In this document: positions 53,169 to 64,000 of the stretch, piece by piece | How positions within the stretch are numbered: position 1 is the stretch's first letter | Layout of the letters: every line of letters begins with the position of its first letter | Assembly (NCBI RefSeq): GCF_003352165.1 | Contig: NZ_CP029176.1 | Location: 1,364,001 to 1,428,000, forward strand | Reading direction: 5' to 3' | DNA: 64,000 bases | DNA from: Acidibrevibacterium fodinaquatile | GTDB lineage: Bacteria; Pseudomonadota; Alphaproteobacteria; Acetobacterales; Acetobacteraceae | The notes under the pieces: model-generated | The model's database searches: none | What the model was told of the DNA's origin: nothing | The model's input: the letters and a program-made list of their open reading frames with translations, nothing else | Position numbers and translations under genes: made by a program

Positions 53169-53292
53169 TTAAACCGATCGCGCTCTAGAGCAAGGTAGGT
53201 TTTGAGTGAACCATCCTGTTCAATCAAAACCGGCCAACTTGCTCGTCAAAATAGGTGTAGAGCGCGATCGACTTAAACCGATCGCGCTCTAG
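53169..53292 (+). repeat. Double-hairpin repeat: right end of copy 3 and full copy 4
   Basis: Copy 3 finishes (TTAAACCGATCGCGCTCTAG), then a complete copy begins at 53186 and ends at about 53292. The two copies therefore were tandem before the IS insertion. The spacer of copy 4 reads GTCAAAATAGGTG instead of GCCAAAATAGG. Confidence 0.9.
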
Positions 53293-53408
53293 GAAATTCC
53301 GCCGCCGACGCAGCGCGCCCGGAGCAAAAGGTCATCACGGCATGCCTTGTCGAGAATTGACTCGCTCCCTATCCTTCGATATCGAAGAAAAATAGCAGGA
53401 GCGGCACC

Positions 53409-54110
53409 ATGATCGATCTTCGCCCGTTTGCCGGCCTCGGCCGGTTTCGCAATGAGTGGCTGAATGCCCGTCATCATTTCAGCTTCGGCGAGTATCACGA
53501 CCCGCAGCGGATGGGGTTCGGCCCGCTCAGGGTGTGGAATGACGACGAGATCGCGCCGCAGCGTGGCTTCGACCCGCACCCGCATCGCGAAATGGAAATC
53601 ATTACCTATGTCCGCGATGGCGCGATCACCCATCGCGACAGTCTCGGCAACGAGGGGCGCACCGAGGCCGGCGATGTTCAGGTGATGCATGCCGGCACCG
53701 GCATCGTTCATGCCGAATATAATCTCGAAGCGGTGCCGACGCGGCTTTTCCAGATCTGGGTTATGCCCAATCAGCGCGGCGTTGCGCCCGGCTGGGGGAC
53801 GCGGCAATTCCCGCGCGAGGGCGGCGGTTTGCAGGTGCTGGCGAGCGGCCGGGCGGCGCATGACGGGCTCGGGGCCTTGCCGCTCTATGCCGACGCCGCG
53901 GTGCTCGCCGGCAGGCTCGCGGCCGGCGAGAGCGTAAGCTGCCGCCTGCCGCAAGGCGGCGGCGCCTATATCGTTGCGGCCAGCGGCACGATCACGGTCA
54001 ATGGCGAGCGGCTCGGCCCGCGCGATGGCGCCGCGATCGCGGGCGAGAGCGAGATCACCCTGGCGTCTGACGACGGGGCGGAAATCGTGCTCGTCGAACT
54101 CGGCCAGTAA
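53409..54110 (+). CDS. Pirin family protein
   Basis: A 233-residue bicupin. The metal-site motifs are FDPHPHREMEIITYV near residue 55 and VQVMHAGTGIVHAEYN near 94. Pirins bind Fe(II), and some act as quercetin 2,3-dioxygenases. The C-terminal cupin is shorter. It is monocistronic, downstream of two repeat copies, and convergent with none. The substrate is unknown. Confidence 0.93.
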   Translation: MIDLRPFAGLGRFRNEWLNARHHFSFGEYHDPQRMGFGPLRVWNDDEIAPQRGFDPHPHREMEIITYVRDGAITHRDSLGNEGRTEAGDVQVMHAGTGIVHAEYNLEAVPTRLFQIWVMPNQRGVAPGWGTRQFPREGGGLQVLASGRAAHDGLGALPLYADAAVLAGRLAAGESVSCRLPQGGGAYIVAASGTITVNGERLGPRDGAAIAGESEITLASDDGAEIVLVELGQ

Positions 54111-54209
54111 AGTCCGTGACCGCGCCAAGGTGACAGGCGGGGGCGCCTGCGGTAATGGGTTTTGCTTCGATCATAGCCAACCCAGAGAGCCAGGGGCCTT
54201 CCGGTCACG

Positions 54210-56845
<2,636 letters not shown>

Positions 56846-56849
<4 letters not shown>

Positions 56850-57619
56850 GCGCCGCCGCCGCGCCGAGGCCGGCGCGGCTTCTGCAGCGCTGCGGGCGCG
56901 GCCTGCTCGATCTCCTGCTGCCGCCGCTCTGCCTTGCCTGTGACCGGCCGGTCGCGGCACCCGGGCAGTTCTGCGCCGCTTGCTTTCAGGGGGTCACCTT
57001 CATCACCGCGCCGTTCTGTGTCCGCTGCGGCGCGCCTTTCGTTTATGCCGCACTCGCCGGTGGTGACGGGCTATGCGCCCATTGCCGCCAGCAATCGCCG
57101 GTTTTTTCGCGCGCCCGGGCAGCCTTTCGCTATGATGCGATGGCGCGGCGCTTGATCCTGCCGTTCAAGCATGGCGACCGCACCGATCTCGCCCGGCCGC
57201 TCGCCCGCTTCATGGCCCGCGCCGGCGCAGCACTGCTCGAAGAGGCCGATCTTCTGGTGCCGGTGCCGCTCCATCGGACGCGCTTGCTTGCGCGGCGTTA
57301 CAACCAGGCGGCGCTGCTCGCCGGGGCGCTGGCGCGGCTTTCTGGGCGGAAAATGCTCCCCGATGCGCTTCGCCGCGTGCGGGCGACGCCGATGCTCGGC
57401 GATCTTTCGGCGCGCGCGCGGGCGGAGACCATGGCCGGCGCGATCGCGGTTCGCCCCGGCCGCGCGGCCGCGATCGCCGGGCGGCGCATTCTTCTGATCG
57501 ATGACGTGCTGACCACCGGCGCCACCAGCAATGCTTGCGCCCGTGCCTTGCTCGCCGCCGGTGCGCGGGCCGTCGATGTCCTGGCGCTCGCCCGCGTCGC
57601 CGATCCGCGGTTTCATTGA
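56846..57619 (+). CDS. ComF family phosphoribosyltransferase-like protein
   Basis: A 257-residue protein with an N-terminal zinc-binding part ([28 protein letters not shown]) and a type I PRTase domain ([20 protein letters not shown] near 135 and [18 protein letters not shown] near 215). ComF proteins act in DNA uptake or related nucleotide processes. The GTG start overlaps the alaS stop. Confidence 0.9.
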
Positions 57620-57723
57620 TGCCGGCACGCGACCTCGGCGCCTCTTTTGCGCCCCCGAACCGGCCCCACCCCTTGCCAGCGTCACCAGGAAAGAACATTT
57701 CTTTCTGAGACACGGAGATCGGC

Positions 57724-57987
57724 ATGCCGAAGATCGAGATCTATACCCAGGCTTTCTGCCCCTATTGCGCGCGCGCGGTGCGGCTTTTGACGCAGAAGGG
57801 GGTCGCGTTCGAGGAGATCGATGCGCCCGCCGGTTCGGCGGCGCGGGCCGAGGCGATGCGGCGCTCGGGCGGGCAGAGAACGGTGCCGCAGATTTTCATC
57901 GACGGCCAGGCAATCGGCGGCTGTGATGATCTCCATGCGCTGGAGGCCGCCGGCAAGCTCGATCGGTTGCTGCACAAAGCGGCCTGA
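57724..57987 (+). CDS. grxC: Glutaredoxin 3
   Basis: An 87-residue dithiol glutaredoxin. The active site is AFCPYCARAV near residue 11; the TVP cis-proline motif is RTVPQIFIDGQ and the GSH-binding GGCDDLHAL is present. It reduces disulfides with glutathione. It is the usual neighbour of comF in alphaproteobacteria. Confidence 0.95.
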   Translation: MPKIEIYTQAFCPYCARAVRLLTQKGVAFEEIDAPAGSAARAEAMRRSGGQRTVPQIFIDGQAIGGCDDLHALEAAGKLDRLLHKAA

Positions 57988-58017
57988 TCGAGACGACCTC
58001 GTGATGCGGCCCGCGCG

Positions 58018-58467
58018 ATGATCCACTACCAGCTCCGCTGCCCGTCCGACCACGCTTTCGACGGATGGTTCAAGAGCAGCGCCGCCTTCGAGCAGCAGGC
58101 GGCGAAGGGTCTGCTTTCGTGCCCGCATTGCGGCGATCGCGGCGTCACCCGGGCGCTGATGGCGCCGGCGCTGGCGCGGCGGGACGCGGCCGCACCCGCC
58201 ACTGCCGCCATGGCGCCGCCGAAAGCCGTCGCGGGCCCACACCTCCCTGATCAGGTGCGCGCGGTCTTGCAGCGGCTGCGCACCGAGATCGAGAAACATT
58301 GCGACTATGTTGGCGCCGACTTTGCCGCGGAGGCGCGGCGTATCCATGCTGGCGAAAGCGCTGTCCGCCCGATTTATGGCGAGGCCAGCCGCGAGCAGGC
58401 CGAGCAACTCGCCGAGGAGGGCATCGAGGTCGCGCGCATTCCTTGGGTACCGCGCGCTGACGGCTGA
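58018..58467 (+). CDS. DUF1178 family protein
   Basis: A 149-residue protein with an N-terminal zinc-ribbon-like part (MIHYQLRCPSDHAFDGWF and SCPHCGDRGVTRALMAP) and a C-terminal helix-rich part ending EVARIPWVPRADG. This is DUF1178, commonly next to grxC. No known function. Confidence 0.9.
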   Translation: MIHYQLRCPSDHAFDGWFKSSAAFEQQAAKGLLSCPHCGDRGVTRALMAPALARRDAAAPATAAMAPPKAVAGPHLPDQVRAVLQRLRTEIEKHCDYVGADFAAEARRIHAGESAVRPIYGEASREQAEQLAEEGIEVARIPWVPRADG

Positions 58468-58554
58468 TTTTGCGCTGCAGCACGGTTTCGCGCGAGGCGG
58501 ATCCATGGTAACGAGCGCGGCCTATTCGGTTTTTCCTGCTCTCGGAGTGTCGCC

Positions 58555-59097
58555 ATGCGTCTCGATGCCATCGCCATTGGCCAAAACCCACCGGACGACG
58601 TCAATGTCGTGATCGAGGTCGGGGTTGGCGGCGAGCCGATCAAATATGAAATGGACAAGGCGGCGGGGACGCTGGTGGTCGATCGGTTTTTGTACACGCC
58701 GATGCGGTATCCCGGCAATTACGGCTTCGTGCCCCATACTTTGTGCGAGGATGGCGATCCGACCGATGTGTTGATCGCCAATACCCGCCCGATCATTCCC
58801 GGCGCGGTGATCAATGTGCGCCCGATCGGCGTTTTGCGCATGGAGGACAATGCCGGCCTCGATGAAAAAATCCTCGCCGTGCCATCGCCCCACCTCACCA
58901 AGCGCTATGCCCATGTGAAAAACTACACCGACCTTCCCGAGATCACGCTCGAGCAGATTCAGCATTTCTTTCAACACTATAAGGATCTCGAGCCGGGCAA
59001 GTGGGTAAAGCTCTCGGGCTGGGGCGACGCCGCGGAGGCGCGGGATTTGATCCGCGCCGCGATCGCGCGTGAGCAGCAGGCCAAAGCCGGGCGCTAG
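58555..59097 (+). CDS. ppa: Inorganic pyrophosphatase (family I)
   Basis: A 180-residue soluble enzyme hydrolysing PPi. Metal and substrate residues are visible in [19 protein letters not shown] near residue 42, the signature DGDPTDVLI near 64 and KRYAHVKNY near 120. The stop codon TAG is provided by the first triplet of a double-hairpin repeat. Confidence 0.96.
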   Translation: MRLDAIAIGQNPPDDVNVVIEVGVGGEPIKYEMDKAAGTLVVDRFLYTPMRYPGNYGFVPHTLCEDGDPTDVLIANTRPIIPGAVINVRPIGVLRMEDNAGLDEKILAVPSPHLTKRYAHVKNYTDLPEITLEQIQHFFQHYKDLEPGKWVKLSGWGDAAEARDLIRAAIAREQQAKAGR

Positions 59098-59201
59098 AGC
59101 GCGATCGGTTTAAGTCGATCACGCTCTACCCCTATTTTGGCGAGCAAGCTGGCCGGTTTTGATTGAACCGGGTGGTTCAATCAAAACCTACCTTGCTCTA
59201 G
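59095..59201 (-). repeat. Double-hairpin repeat, copy 5 (inverted)
   Basis: The reverse complement of the 36820 unit. The long stem loop reads ACCACCCGGT instead of ACCATCCTGT, so pairing is extended by one base pair. The 13-bp stem has one mismatch (CGATCACGCTCTA). Confidence 0.88.
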
Positions 59202-59290
59202 CGGTCTCTCGCAAGCGGGGTGGGCGACAAACGCCGCCGAAGATGGCAAGATGACGTGGATCACATCGTCCGTCATGGTTTTCCGCCCGC

Positions 59291-59824
59291 ATGCACCAGC
59301 TTTTGTTCCTGCGCCACGCCAAAGCGGCCGCCGCCGGCCCTGGTATTCCCGATGACGCACGACCGCTGACGGCGCGCGGGCGCGGCGATGCCAGCGCGAT
59401 CGGCGCGGCGATGCGCGCGCGCGGCTTGCTCCCCGATCTCGTGCTGGTCTCGAGCGCCCGGCGCGCGATCGAGACGCTGGCCGCCCTCGAACCTTGGGAG
59501 GAGACGCCGCTGGTCGAGACGATGGCGCAACTTTATCTCGCGAGCGCCGAGCAGATCATCGGGATTCTGGCGGAGGTCGCGGAAACCGTCCGCAGCGTGC
59601 TGGTGATCGGCCATAACCCCGGTTTGCATGATTGCGCGCTGCGGCTTGCCGATCATCGCGATGATGGCGAGCGGCGCGAGATCGTGACGCGGCTGGCCGC
59701 AGGGTTGCCGACCGGAACCCTGCTCGAATTTGCGTATGGCGGCCCTTGGGCGGCGCTCGGCGTCGGGCCGGCGCGGCTGCTCCGCTTCCTCTCGCCGCGC
59801 GATCTCACCGCGGCCGAGGGATGA
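59291..59824 (+). CDS. SixA-type phosphohistidine phosphatase
   Basis: A 177-residue histidine phosphatase superfamily protein. The phosphate pocket is LFLRHAKAAAAGP at residue 5 and VIGHNPGLHD near 106. SixA removes phosphate from phosphohistidine in HPt domains or the nitrogen PTS. Its stop overlaps the start of the CHAD gene by 4 nt, a conserved pairing in many proteobacteria as far as I recall. Confidence 0.88.
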   Translation: MHQLLFLRHAKAAAAGPGIPDDARPLTARGRGDASAIGAAMRARGLLPDLVLVSSARRAIETLAALEPWEETPLVETMAQLYLASAEQIIGILAEVAETVRSVLVIGHNPGLHDCALRLADHRDDGERREIVTRLAAGLPTGTLLEFAYGGPWAALGVGPARLLRFLSPRDLTAAEG

Positions 59825-61242
59825 TCGCCGGCGAGCCCGCGCGGCGACTGGAGACCACCACCGCGGCGCGGCTCGACCTCCTTCTCCCTCCCGAGGCCGT
59901 GCCCCGGCTGCGCCGCGCGCCGGGGTTTTGGGCGCTCGGGTTGCATGGCGGGCGCATCTCGGCGCGTCTCGTCGAATTTTGGGGGCTCAATGCCGCGGGA
60001 GAGGCGATGGCGCTGCGGCCGGGCGCCTTATCCTGCGGCGAGGGGGTCGTTTTCGGCGGCATGATCGGCCGGCGGCGGCGCTATGTCAGTCGCAATGTGC
60101 CGGGCATCACGCTCGAGATCACCGCCGGGGCCTTCGTCGCCGGCGGGAGGGGGCGCGTCTTTCGTCTGACGCTGGCGGGGCCGGCGTTCGCGGTCGCGGC
60201 GGCAGCGCGGGCGCTTGCCGAGGATCTGCCGCTCGCGCCACTCCCCGCGCCGCTCCCCGCTCTCGCCGCCCATCGCGCCCTTGGCGTTGCTTTGCCGCCC
60301 CCTCCCGATCCCATCGCCGGCCTTGACGCGGCAACCCCCCTTGCGCTCGCCGCCCGCCAGATTCTGGCGGCGCGTGGGGCGAGTTTGCGCGCCCAGCTCG
60401 CCGCCCTGGCGCGGGCGCCAGGGCCGGCCAGCGCCGCGCACGACCCTGAGCCGGTGCATCAAACCCGCGTCGCCCTTCGCCGGCTGCGCGCCGCGATCGC
60501 CGTGTTCGCGCCGCTGTGCGCGCCGCTGCTCGCCGAACTTCGCCAAAGCCTGCGCGATTTCAGCCATAGTCTCGCCCCGGCGCGGGATTGGGATGTGTTC
60601 ATGGCGGGGATCGGGCGCGATCTTGCCCTCGCCTTTCCCGATGATCCGGCGCCGTCGCAGCTTTTGCCGCGAGCGATTCGGCGCTGGCACGAGGCCTATG
60701 CGGCGCTCGGCGCCTGGCGGGCGGGGGAGGGGGGGCGCCGGCTCGACGTCTTGCTTGCGATCCTGCCGCTGCTTGTCCTCGGTGCCGAAGACGTCGCCGC
60801 GGGGCGCGACGGCCCGGAAAGCGGTGCGACCGCGCTCTCTTTTGGCGAATTTGCCCGCGAGAGGCTCGAACGGCGGGCGCGAAAACTCCGCCGGGTGACG
60901 ACGCTCGCCGAACTCGGGCCGGACCAGCGCCATCGCTTGCGGCTGGATGCCAAGCGGCTCCGCTATCTCGGCGAAATTTTCGCGCCCTGCTTTCCGCCGC
61001 GGCGCATGGCGCGCTTTCTCCGCCGCCTCGCGGCGCTGCAAGAATGGCTGGGGACGATCAACGACGCCACCACCACCACCCGCCTGGTGCGCGGCCTCAC
61101 GCCTGATCATGCCGGCGCTGACGATTTGGCGGTGGCGCAAGGCATGGCGCTCGGTCTCGCCGCCGCCGGCGTGCCGCGCGCGCTCCGCAAAGCGGAGCGG
61201 GCACGCGAGCGTTTACAGGCGCTTAAACCATTCTGGCAATAA
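59821..61242 (+). CDS. CHAD domain-containing protein with degenerate CYTH-like N-domain
   Basis: A 473-residue protein. The C-terminal 270 residues are a CHAD domain: PVHQTRVALRRLRAAIAVF near 218, SHSLAPARDWDVF near 256, and RHRLRLDAKRLRYLGEIF near 370, with paired conserved His and basic residues that bind polyphosphate. The first 150 residues align in position with a CYTH domain but lack the ExExK motif (LETTTAARLDLLLPP instead). The gene is coupled to sixA and lies near ppa. Confidence 0.85.
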   Translation: MIAGEPARRLETTTAARLDLLLPPEAVPRLRRAPGFWALGLHGGRISARLVEFWGLNAAGEAMALRPGALSCGEGVVFGGMIGRRRRYVSRNVPGITLEITAGAFVAGGRGRVFRLTLAGPAFAVAAAARALAEDLPLAPLPAPLPALAAHRALGVALPPPPDPIAGLDAATPLALAARQILAARGASLRAQLAALARAPGPASAAHDPEPVHQTRVALRRLRAAIAVFAPLCAPLLAELRQSLRDFSHSLAPARDWDVFMAGIGRDLALAFPDDPAPSQLLPRAIRRWHEAYAALGAWRAGEGGRRLDVLLAILPLLVLGAEDVAAGRDGPESGATALSFGEFARERLERRARKLRRVTTLAELGPDQRHRLRLDAKRLRYLGEIFAPCFPPRRMARFLRRLAALQEWLGTINDATTTTRLVRGLTPDHAGADDLAVAQGMALGLAAAGVPRALRKAERARERLQALKPFWQ

Positions 61243-61270
61243 TCACGCGATTTTGCTGCGTCTGCGAAGG

Positions 61271-61300
61271 TTGCTTTGCCGGCGATTTCACTCTTATCTA
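61271..61300 (+). promoter_or_regulatory. Possible gltA promoter
   Basis: TTGCTT (61271-61276) and TATCTA (61295-61300), spaced 18 bp, lie about 70 bp before the gltA ATG. This is a pattern match only. Confidence 0.25.
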
Positions 61301-61371
61301 CGCCGCAGCACCGGCCCGATAGCCGACACGCCAACAAACGCGCGGCGCGCGCCGCCACAGGGGACACACGC

Positions 61372-62679
61372 ATGAGCAACGCCACCAAGAGCTCCGCCGT
61401 CATCACCATTCCCGGGCATAATCAGAGCGCGGAATTGCCCATGCTGGCGGGCACGATCGGGCCGGAGGTGCTGGACATCCGCAAGCTTTACAACGAACTC
61501 GGGGTCTTCACCTTCGATCCCGGCTATGGCGGCACGGCGTCTTGCGAAAGCAAGATCACCTATATCGACGGCGATGAGGGAGTCTTGCTTTATCGTGGCT
61601 ATCCGATCGAGCAATTGGCCGAGCATTCGACCTTTCTCGAGGTGGCGTATCTCCTCCTCAATGGCGAGTTGCCCAATGACGCCGAATTCGCCGAGTTTGA
61701 GCGCGGCGTCACCCGCCATACCATGCTGCATGAGCAGTTGCGCAGCTTCTTCAACGGCTTCCGCCGTGATGCGCATCCCATGGCGGTGTTGTGCGGGGTG
61801 GTTGGCGCCTTGTCGGCGTTTTATCACGACAGTCTCGACATCAATAATCCCGAGCATCGCCGCATCAGCGCCTTCCGCCTGATCGCCAAGGTGCCGACGA
61901 TCGCTGCCTGGGCCTATAAATACTCGATCGGCCAGCCCTTCATGTATCCGCGCAACGATCTCTCGTTCGCCGAGAATTTTCTCTACATGATGAACGCGGT
62001 GCCGGCCGAGCCGTTCAAGGTCAATCCGATCCTCTCACGCGCGATGGACCGGATTCTGATCCTGCACGCCGATCACGAGCAGAACGCTTCGACCAGCACC
62101 GTGCGCCTTGCCGGTTCGACCGGCGCCAATCCGTTCGCCTGCATCGCCGCCGGCATCGCGAGCCTCTGGGGCCCGGCGCATGGCGGCGCCAACGAGGCGG
62201 TTTTGAAAATGCTCGAGGAAATCGGCCATGTCGATCACATTCCCGAGTTCATCGCCCGCGTCAAAGACAAGAACAGCAATGTTCGGCTGATGGGCTTTGG
62301 CCATCGCGTCTATAAAAACTATGACCCACGCGCCAAGATCATGCAGCGCACCTGCCACGAAGTTCTCGGTGAACTCGGCATCAAGGACGACCCGCTGCTC
62401 GATCTCGCGATCGAACTCGAACGGATCGCCCTCAGCGACGAGTATTTCATCTCGAAAAAGCTGTATCCCAACGTCGATTTCTATTCCGGCATCATTCTCA
62501 AGGCGATGGGTTTTCCGACCAGCATGTTCACGGTGCTGTTCGCGGTCGCGCGCACCGTGGGCTGGATCAGCCAGTGGAAAGAGATGATCGAGGATCCCTC
62601 CCAGCGCATCGGCCGCCCGCGCCAGCTCTATACCGGCGCGCCGATGCGCGATTTCGTCCCGCGCTCGCACCGCGATTGA
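61372..62679 (+). CDS. gltA: Citrate synthase
   Basis: A 435-residue type II (hexameric) citrate synthase condensing oxaloacetate and acetyl-CoA. The active site is formed by [20 protein letters not shown] near residue 225, [11 protein letters not shown] near 265, [15 protein letters not shown] near 308 and [12 protein letters not shown] near 364. The N-terminal segment [19 protein letters not shown] is typical. The ATG at 61372 is chosen as it begins the normal leader. Confidence 0.96.
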   Translation: MSNATKSSAVITIPGHNQSAELPMLAGTIGPEVLDIRKLYNELGVFTFDPGYGGTASCESKITYIDGDEGVLLYRGYPIEQLAEHSTFLEVAYLLLNGELPNDAEFAEFERGVTRHTMLHEQLRSFFNGFRRDAHPMAVLCGVVGALSAFYHDSLDINNPEHRRISAFRLIAKVPTIAAWAYKYSIGQPFMYPRNDLSFAENFLYMMNAVPAEPFKVNPILSRAMDRILILHADHEQNASTSTVRLAGSTGANPFACIAAGIASLWGPAHGGANEAVLKMLEEIGHVDHIPEFIARVKDKNSNVRLMGFGHRVYKNYDPRAKIMQRTCHEVLGELGIKDDPLLDLAIELERIALSDEYFISKKLYPNVDFYSGIILKAMGFPTSMFTVLFAVARTVGWISQWKEMIEDPSQRIGRPRQLYTGAPMRDFVPRSHRD

Positions 62680-62719
62680 GTTTTCCGGAGGCGGCGGCGC
62701 CCGCGCCTTACGTTTTGCC

Positions 62720-64000
62720 TTACGCCGGCATCGCCCGCGCAAGGATTGGCGATGTGTCGATCGCCGCATCGAAGGCGCCGTAAGCGGCGCCGCGTGGCGA
62801 GAGGCGCAGGCGGCAAAAGGCTTCGGCGAGCGGGTTTTCCGTGGTGAGGAGCACGGCGGCGCTGGCGGCGAGCGCGATCCGCTCGACGAGCAGCCGCGCC
62901 TGCGCTTCTCCAGCAGGTTCGAGCGCGATCTCGGCGATCCAGGCATCATAGAGCCTTTCGCGGCCGCGTGCCGCCTCGAGAAACGCCCGGAGTGCGGCAA
63001 CGCTTGCCGCCTCGCGGGCGAGCGCGCGCAGCACGTCGAGCGCGATGACATTGCCCGAGCCCTCCCAGATCGCATTCAGCGGCGATTGGCGAAAAAGCCG
63101 CGGCATCGGCCCGCTCTCGATATAACCGCCGCCGCCCACGCACTCCATCGCCTCGGCAACGAAGCCCGGGGCGCGTTTGCAAATCCAATATTTGGCGCAC
63201 GGGAGCAGAATGCGGGCGAGCGGATCCGCCGCGTCGAGCGCGGCGGCGAGGCGGAAGGCGAGCGCCGTCGCGGCTTCGCTTTCGATCGCGAGATCGGCGA
63301 GCACCGCCGCCATCGCCGGCTGATCGAGCAGCCGCCGCTGAAAGGCGGTGCGATGGGCGGTGTGCCAGAGCGCTTGCGCCAGCGCCGCGCGCATTTGCCC
63401 GGCCGAGCCAATGGCGCAATCGAGCCGCGTGTGCTGAACCATTTGGAGGATGGTCGCGATCCCGCGGCCCTCCGCGCCGACGCGTTCGGCGAGCGCGCCA
63501 TGATAGTCGATTTCCGAGGAGGCGTTCGCGCGATCGCCGAGCTTGTCCTTGAGGCGGATGATGCGAAATCCGGCGTTGCGCGTGCCATCGGGCAGCCAGC
63601 GCGGGACGAGAAAGCAGGTGAGGCCGTCTTTGGCATAGGCGAGCGTGAGAAACGCATCAGACATCGGCGCCGAGCAGAACCATTTATGGCCGGTGAGGCG
63701 ATACCAATTGCCGTCCGCGATTTTTTCGGCGCGGGTGGTGTTGGCGCGGACATCGGAGCCGCCCTGTTTCTCGGTCATCGCCATGCCGATCGTGACCCCG
63801 GCTTTTTCCGCGGCCGGGCGCGAAGCGGGATCGTAGCGGCCGGCGAGGATGCGCGGCACCCAAACGGCGGCGATCGCGGGTTCGGCGCGCAAGCTGGGGA
63901 TGGCGGCGTAGGTCATCGTCATCGGACAACTGGTGCCGGGATCGACCATGCCGGTGAGGGTGAGGATGGCGGCGTGGGCGACATGGCCCGCCTCCGTCCC
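62720..64000 (-). CDS. AidB-like acyl-CoA dehydrogenase (5' end beyond the window)
   Basis: The reading frame remains open to the right end, so the first part is missing; 427 codons are visible. Seen are MAMTEKQGGSDVRANTTRAE, WYRLTGHKWFCSAPMSDAFL, GNVIALDVLRAL and YWICKRAPGFVAEAMECVGG. These match the AidB branch (adaptive response protein/isovaleryl-CoA-like dehydrogenase), FAD-dependent and possibly DNA-binding in E. coli. The physiological substrate is unsettled. Confidence 0.88.
   Translation of the reverse strand, partial: GTEAGHVAHAAILTLTGMVDPGTSCPMTMTYAAIPSLRAEPAIAAVWVPRILAGRYDPASRPAAEKAGVTIGMAMTEKQGGSDVRANTTRAEKIADGNWYRLTGHKWFCSAPMSDAFLTLAYAKDGLTCFLVPRWLPDGTRNAGFRIIRLKDKLGDRANASSEIDYHGALAERVGAEGRGIATILQMVQHTRLDCAIGSAGQMRAALAQALWHTAHRTAFQRRLLDQPAMAAVLADLAIESEAATALAFRLAAALDAADPLARILLPCAKYWICKRAPGFVAEAMECVGGGGYIESGPMPRLFRQSPLNAIWEGSGNVIALDVLRALAREAASVAALRAFLEAARGRERLYDAWIAEIALEPAGEAQARLLVERIALAASAAVLLTTENPLAEAFCRLRLSPRGAAYGAFDAAIDTSPILARAMPA

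Noticed and set aside
57688-57708. Small inverted repeat GAAAGAA...TTCTTTC before grxC
   Set aside because: Superficially like the AT-rich hairpin family, but it lacks the T6/A6 stem and the CAAAAAACTTTT tail.

Overview
The window is a GC-rich (about two-thirds G+C) alphaproteobacterial chromosome segment with densely packed genes on both strands. Several traits point to Acetobacteraceae, probably an acidophilic member: a fused shikimate kinase/3-dehydroquinate synthase, a hopping AT-rich hairpin repeat in intergenic spaces, a fused DoxDA thiosulfate:quinone oxidoreductase protein, an OprB porin, TrcR (DUF1013), DUF1489 and DUF1178. The family assignment is inference from gene content; I could not run a search.

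Layout. 0.1-9 kb: acyl-CoA synthetase (NDP-forming type), trcR, two DUF465 peptides, purE-purK, an outer-membrane barrel, a uracil-DNA glycosylase and ETF:ubiquinone oxidoreductase. 9-15.5 kb: an OprB porin, then on the minus strand nudC followed by three overlapping genes resembling the membrane and large subunits of group 4 hydrogenase-like (Hyf/Ehr) complexes but lacking the hallmark residues of each subunit. 15.5-16.5 kb: a BrnT/BrnA toxin-antitoxin pair in an AT-richer island. 16.5-22.6 kb: folE and a seven-gene minus-strand run (YciI-like, EVE, serine hydrolase, enoyl-CoA hydratase, DUF1330, SDR, MFS). 22.7-27.8 kb: cytochrome c maturation genes ccmCDEFGHI. 27.9-33.2 kb: fabI, then dTDP-rhamnose genes rmlB-A-C-D and a glycosyltransferase. 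33.2-38.5 kb: cation efflux (DmeF type), DUF1489, dipeptidase, LpxR-like protein and an EmrB-type exporter. 38.6-43.5 kb: accA, xerD, a 48-residue membrane peptide, aroKB, tRNA-Val and N-formylglutamate amidohydrolase. 43.6-52.2 kb: tRNA-Thr, kup, yggS, thiE-like, DUF3576 lipoprotein, a ModA-like binding protein with DoxDA, and a COG0523 GTPase overlapping a WD40 gene. 52.2-64 kb: an IS5-family insertion sequence inside a palindromic repeat, pirin, alaS, comF, grxC, DUF1178, ppa, sixA, a CHAD protein, gltA and the 3' part of an AidB-like acyl-CoA dehydrogenase that runs off the window.

Two dispersed repeat families run through the window. One is an AT-rich 35-45 bp hairpin (six copies at five junctions), one copy of which is translated as the N-terminus of PurK. 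The other is a roughly 107 bp double-hairpin element (five copies); two copies provide the stop codon of the gene they follow, and one copy carries the IS in its hairpin loop.

The most unusual loci are the residue-depleted Hyf/Ehr-like operon, the pairing of an orphan anion-binding protein with DoxDA, the ppa/SixA/CHAD group, and the PurK start built from a repeat. Most of the remaining genes are standard housekeeping functions.
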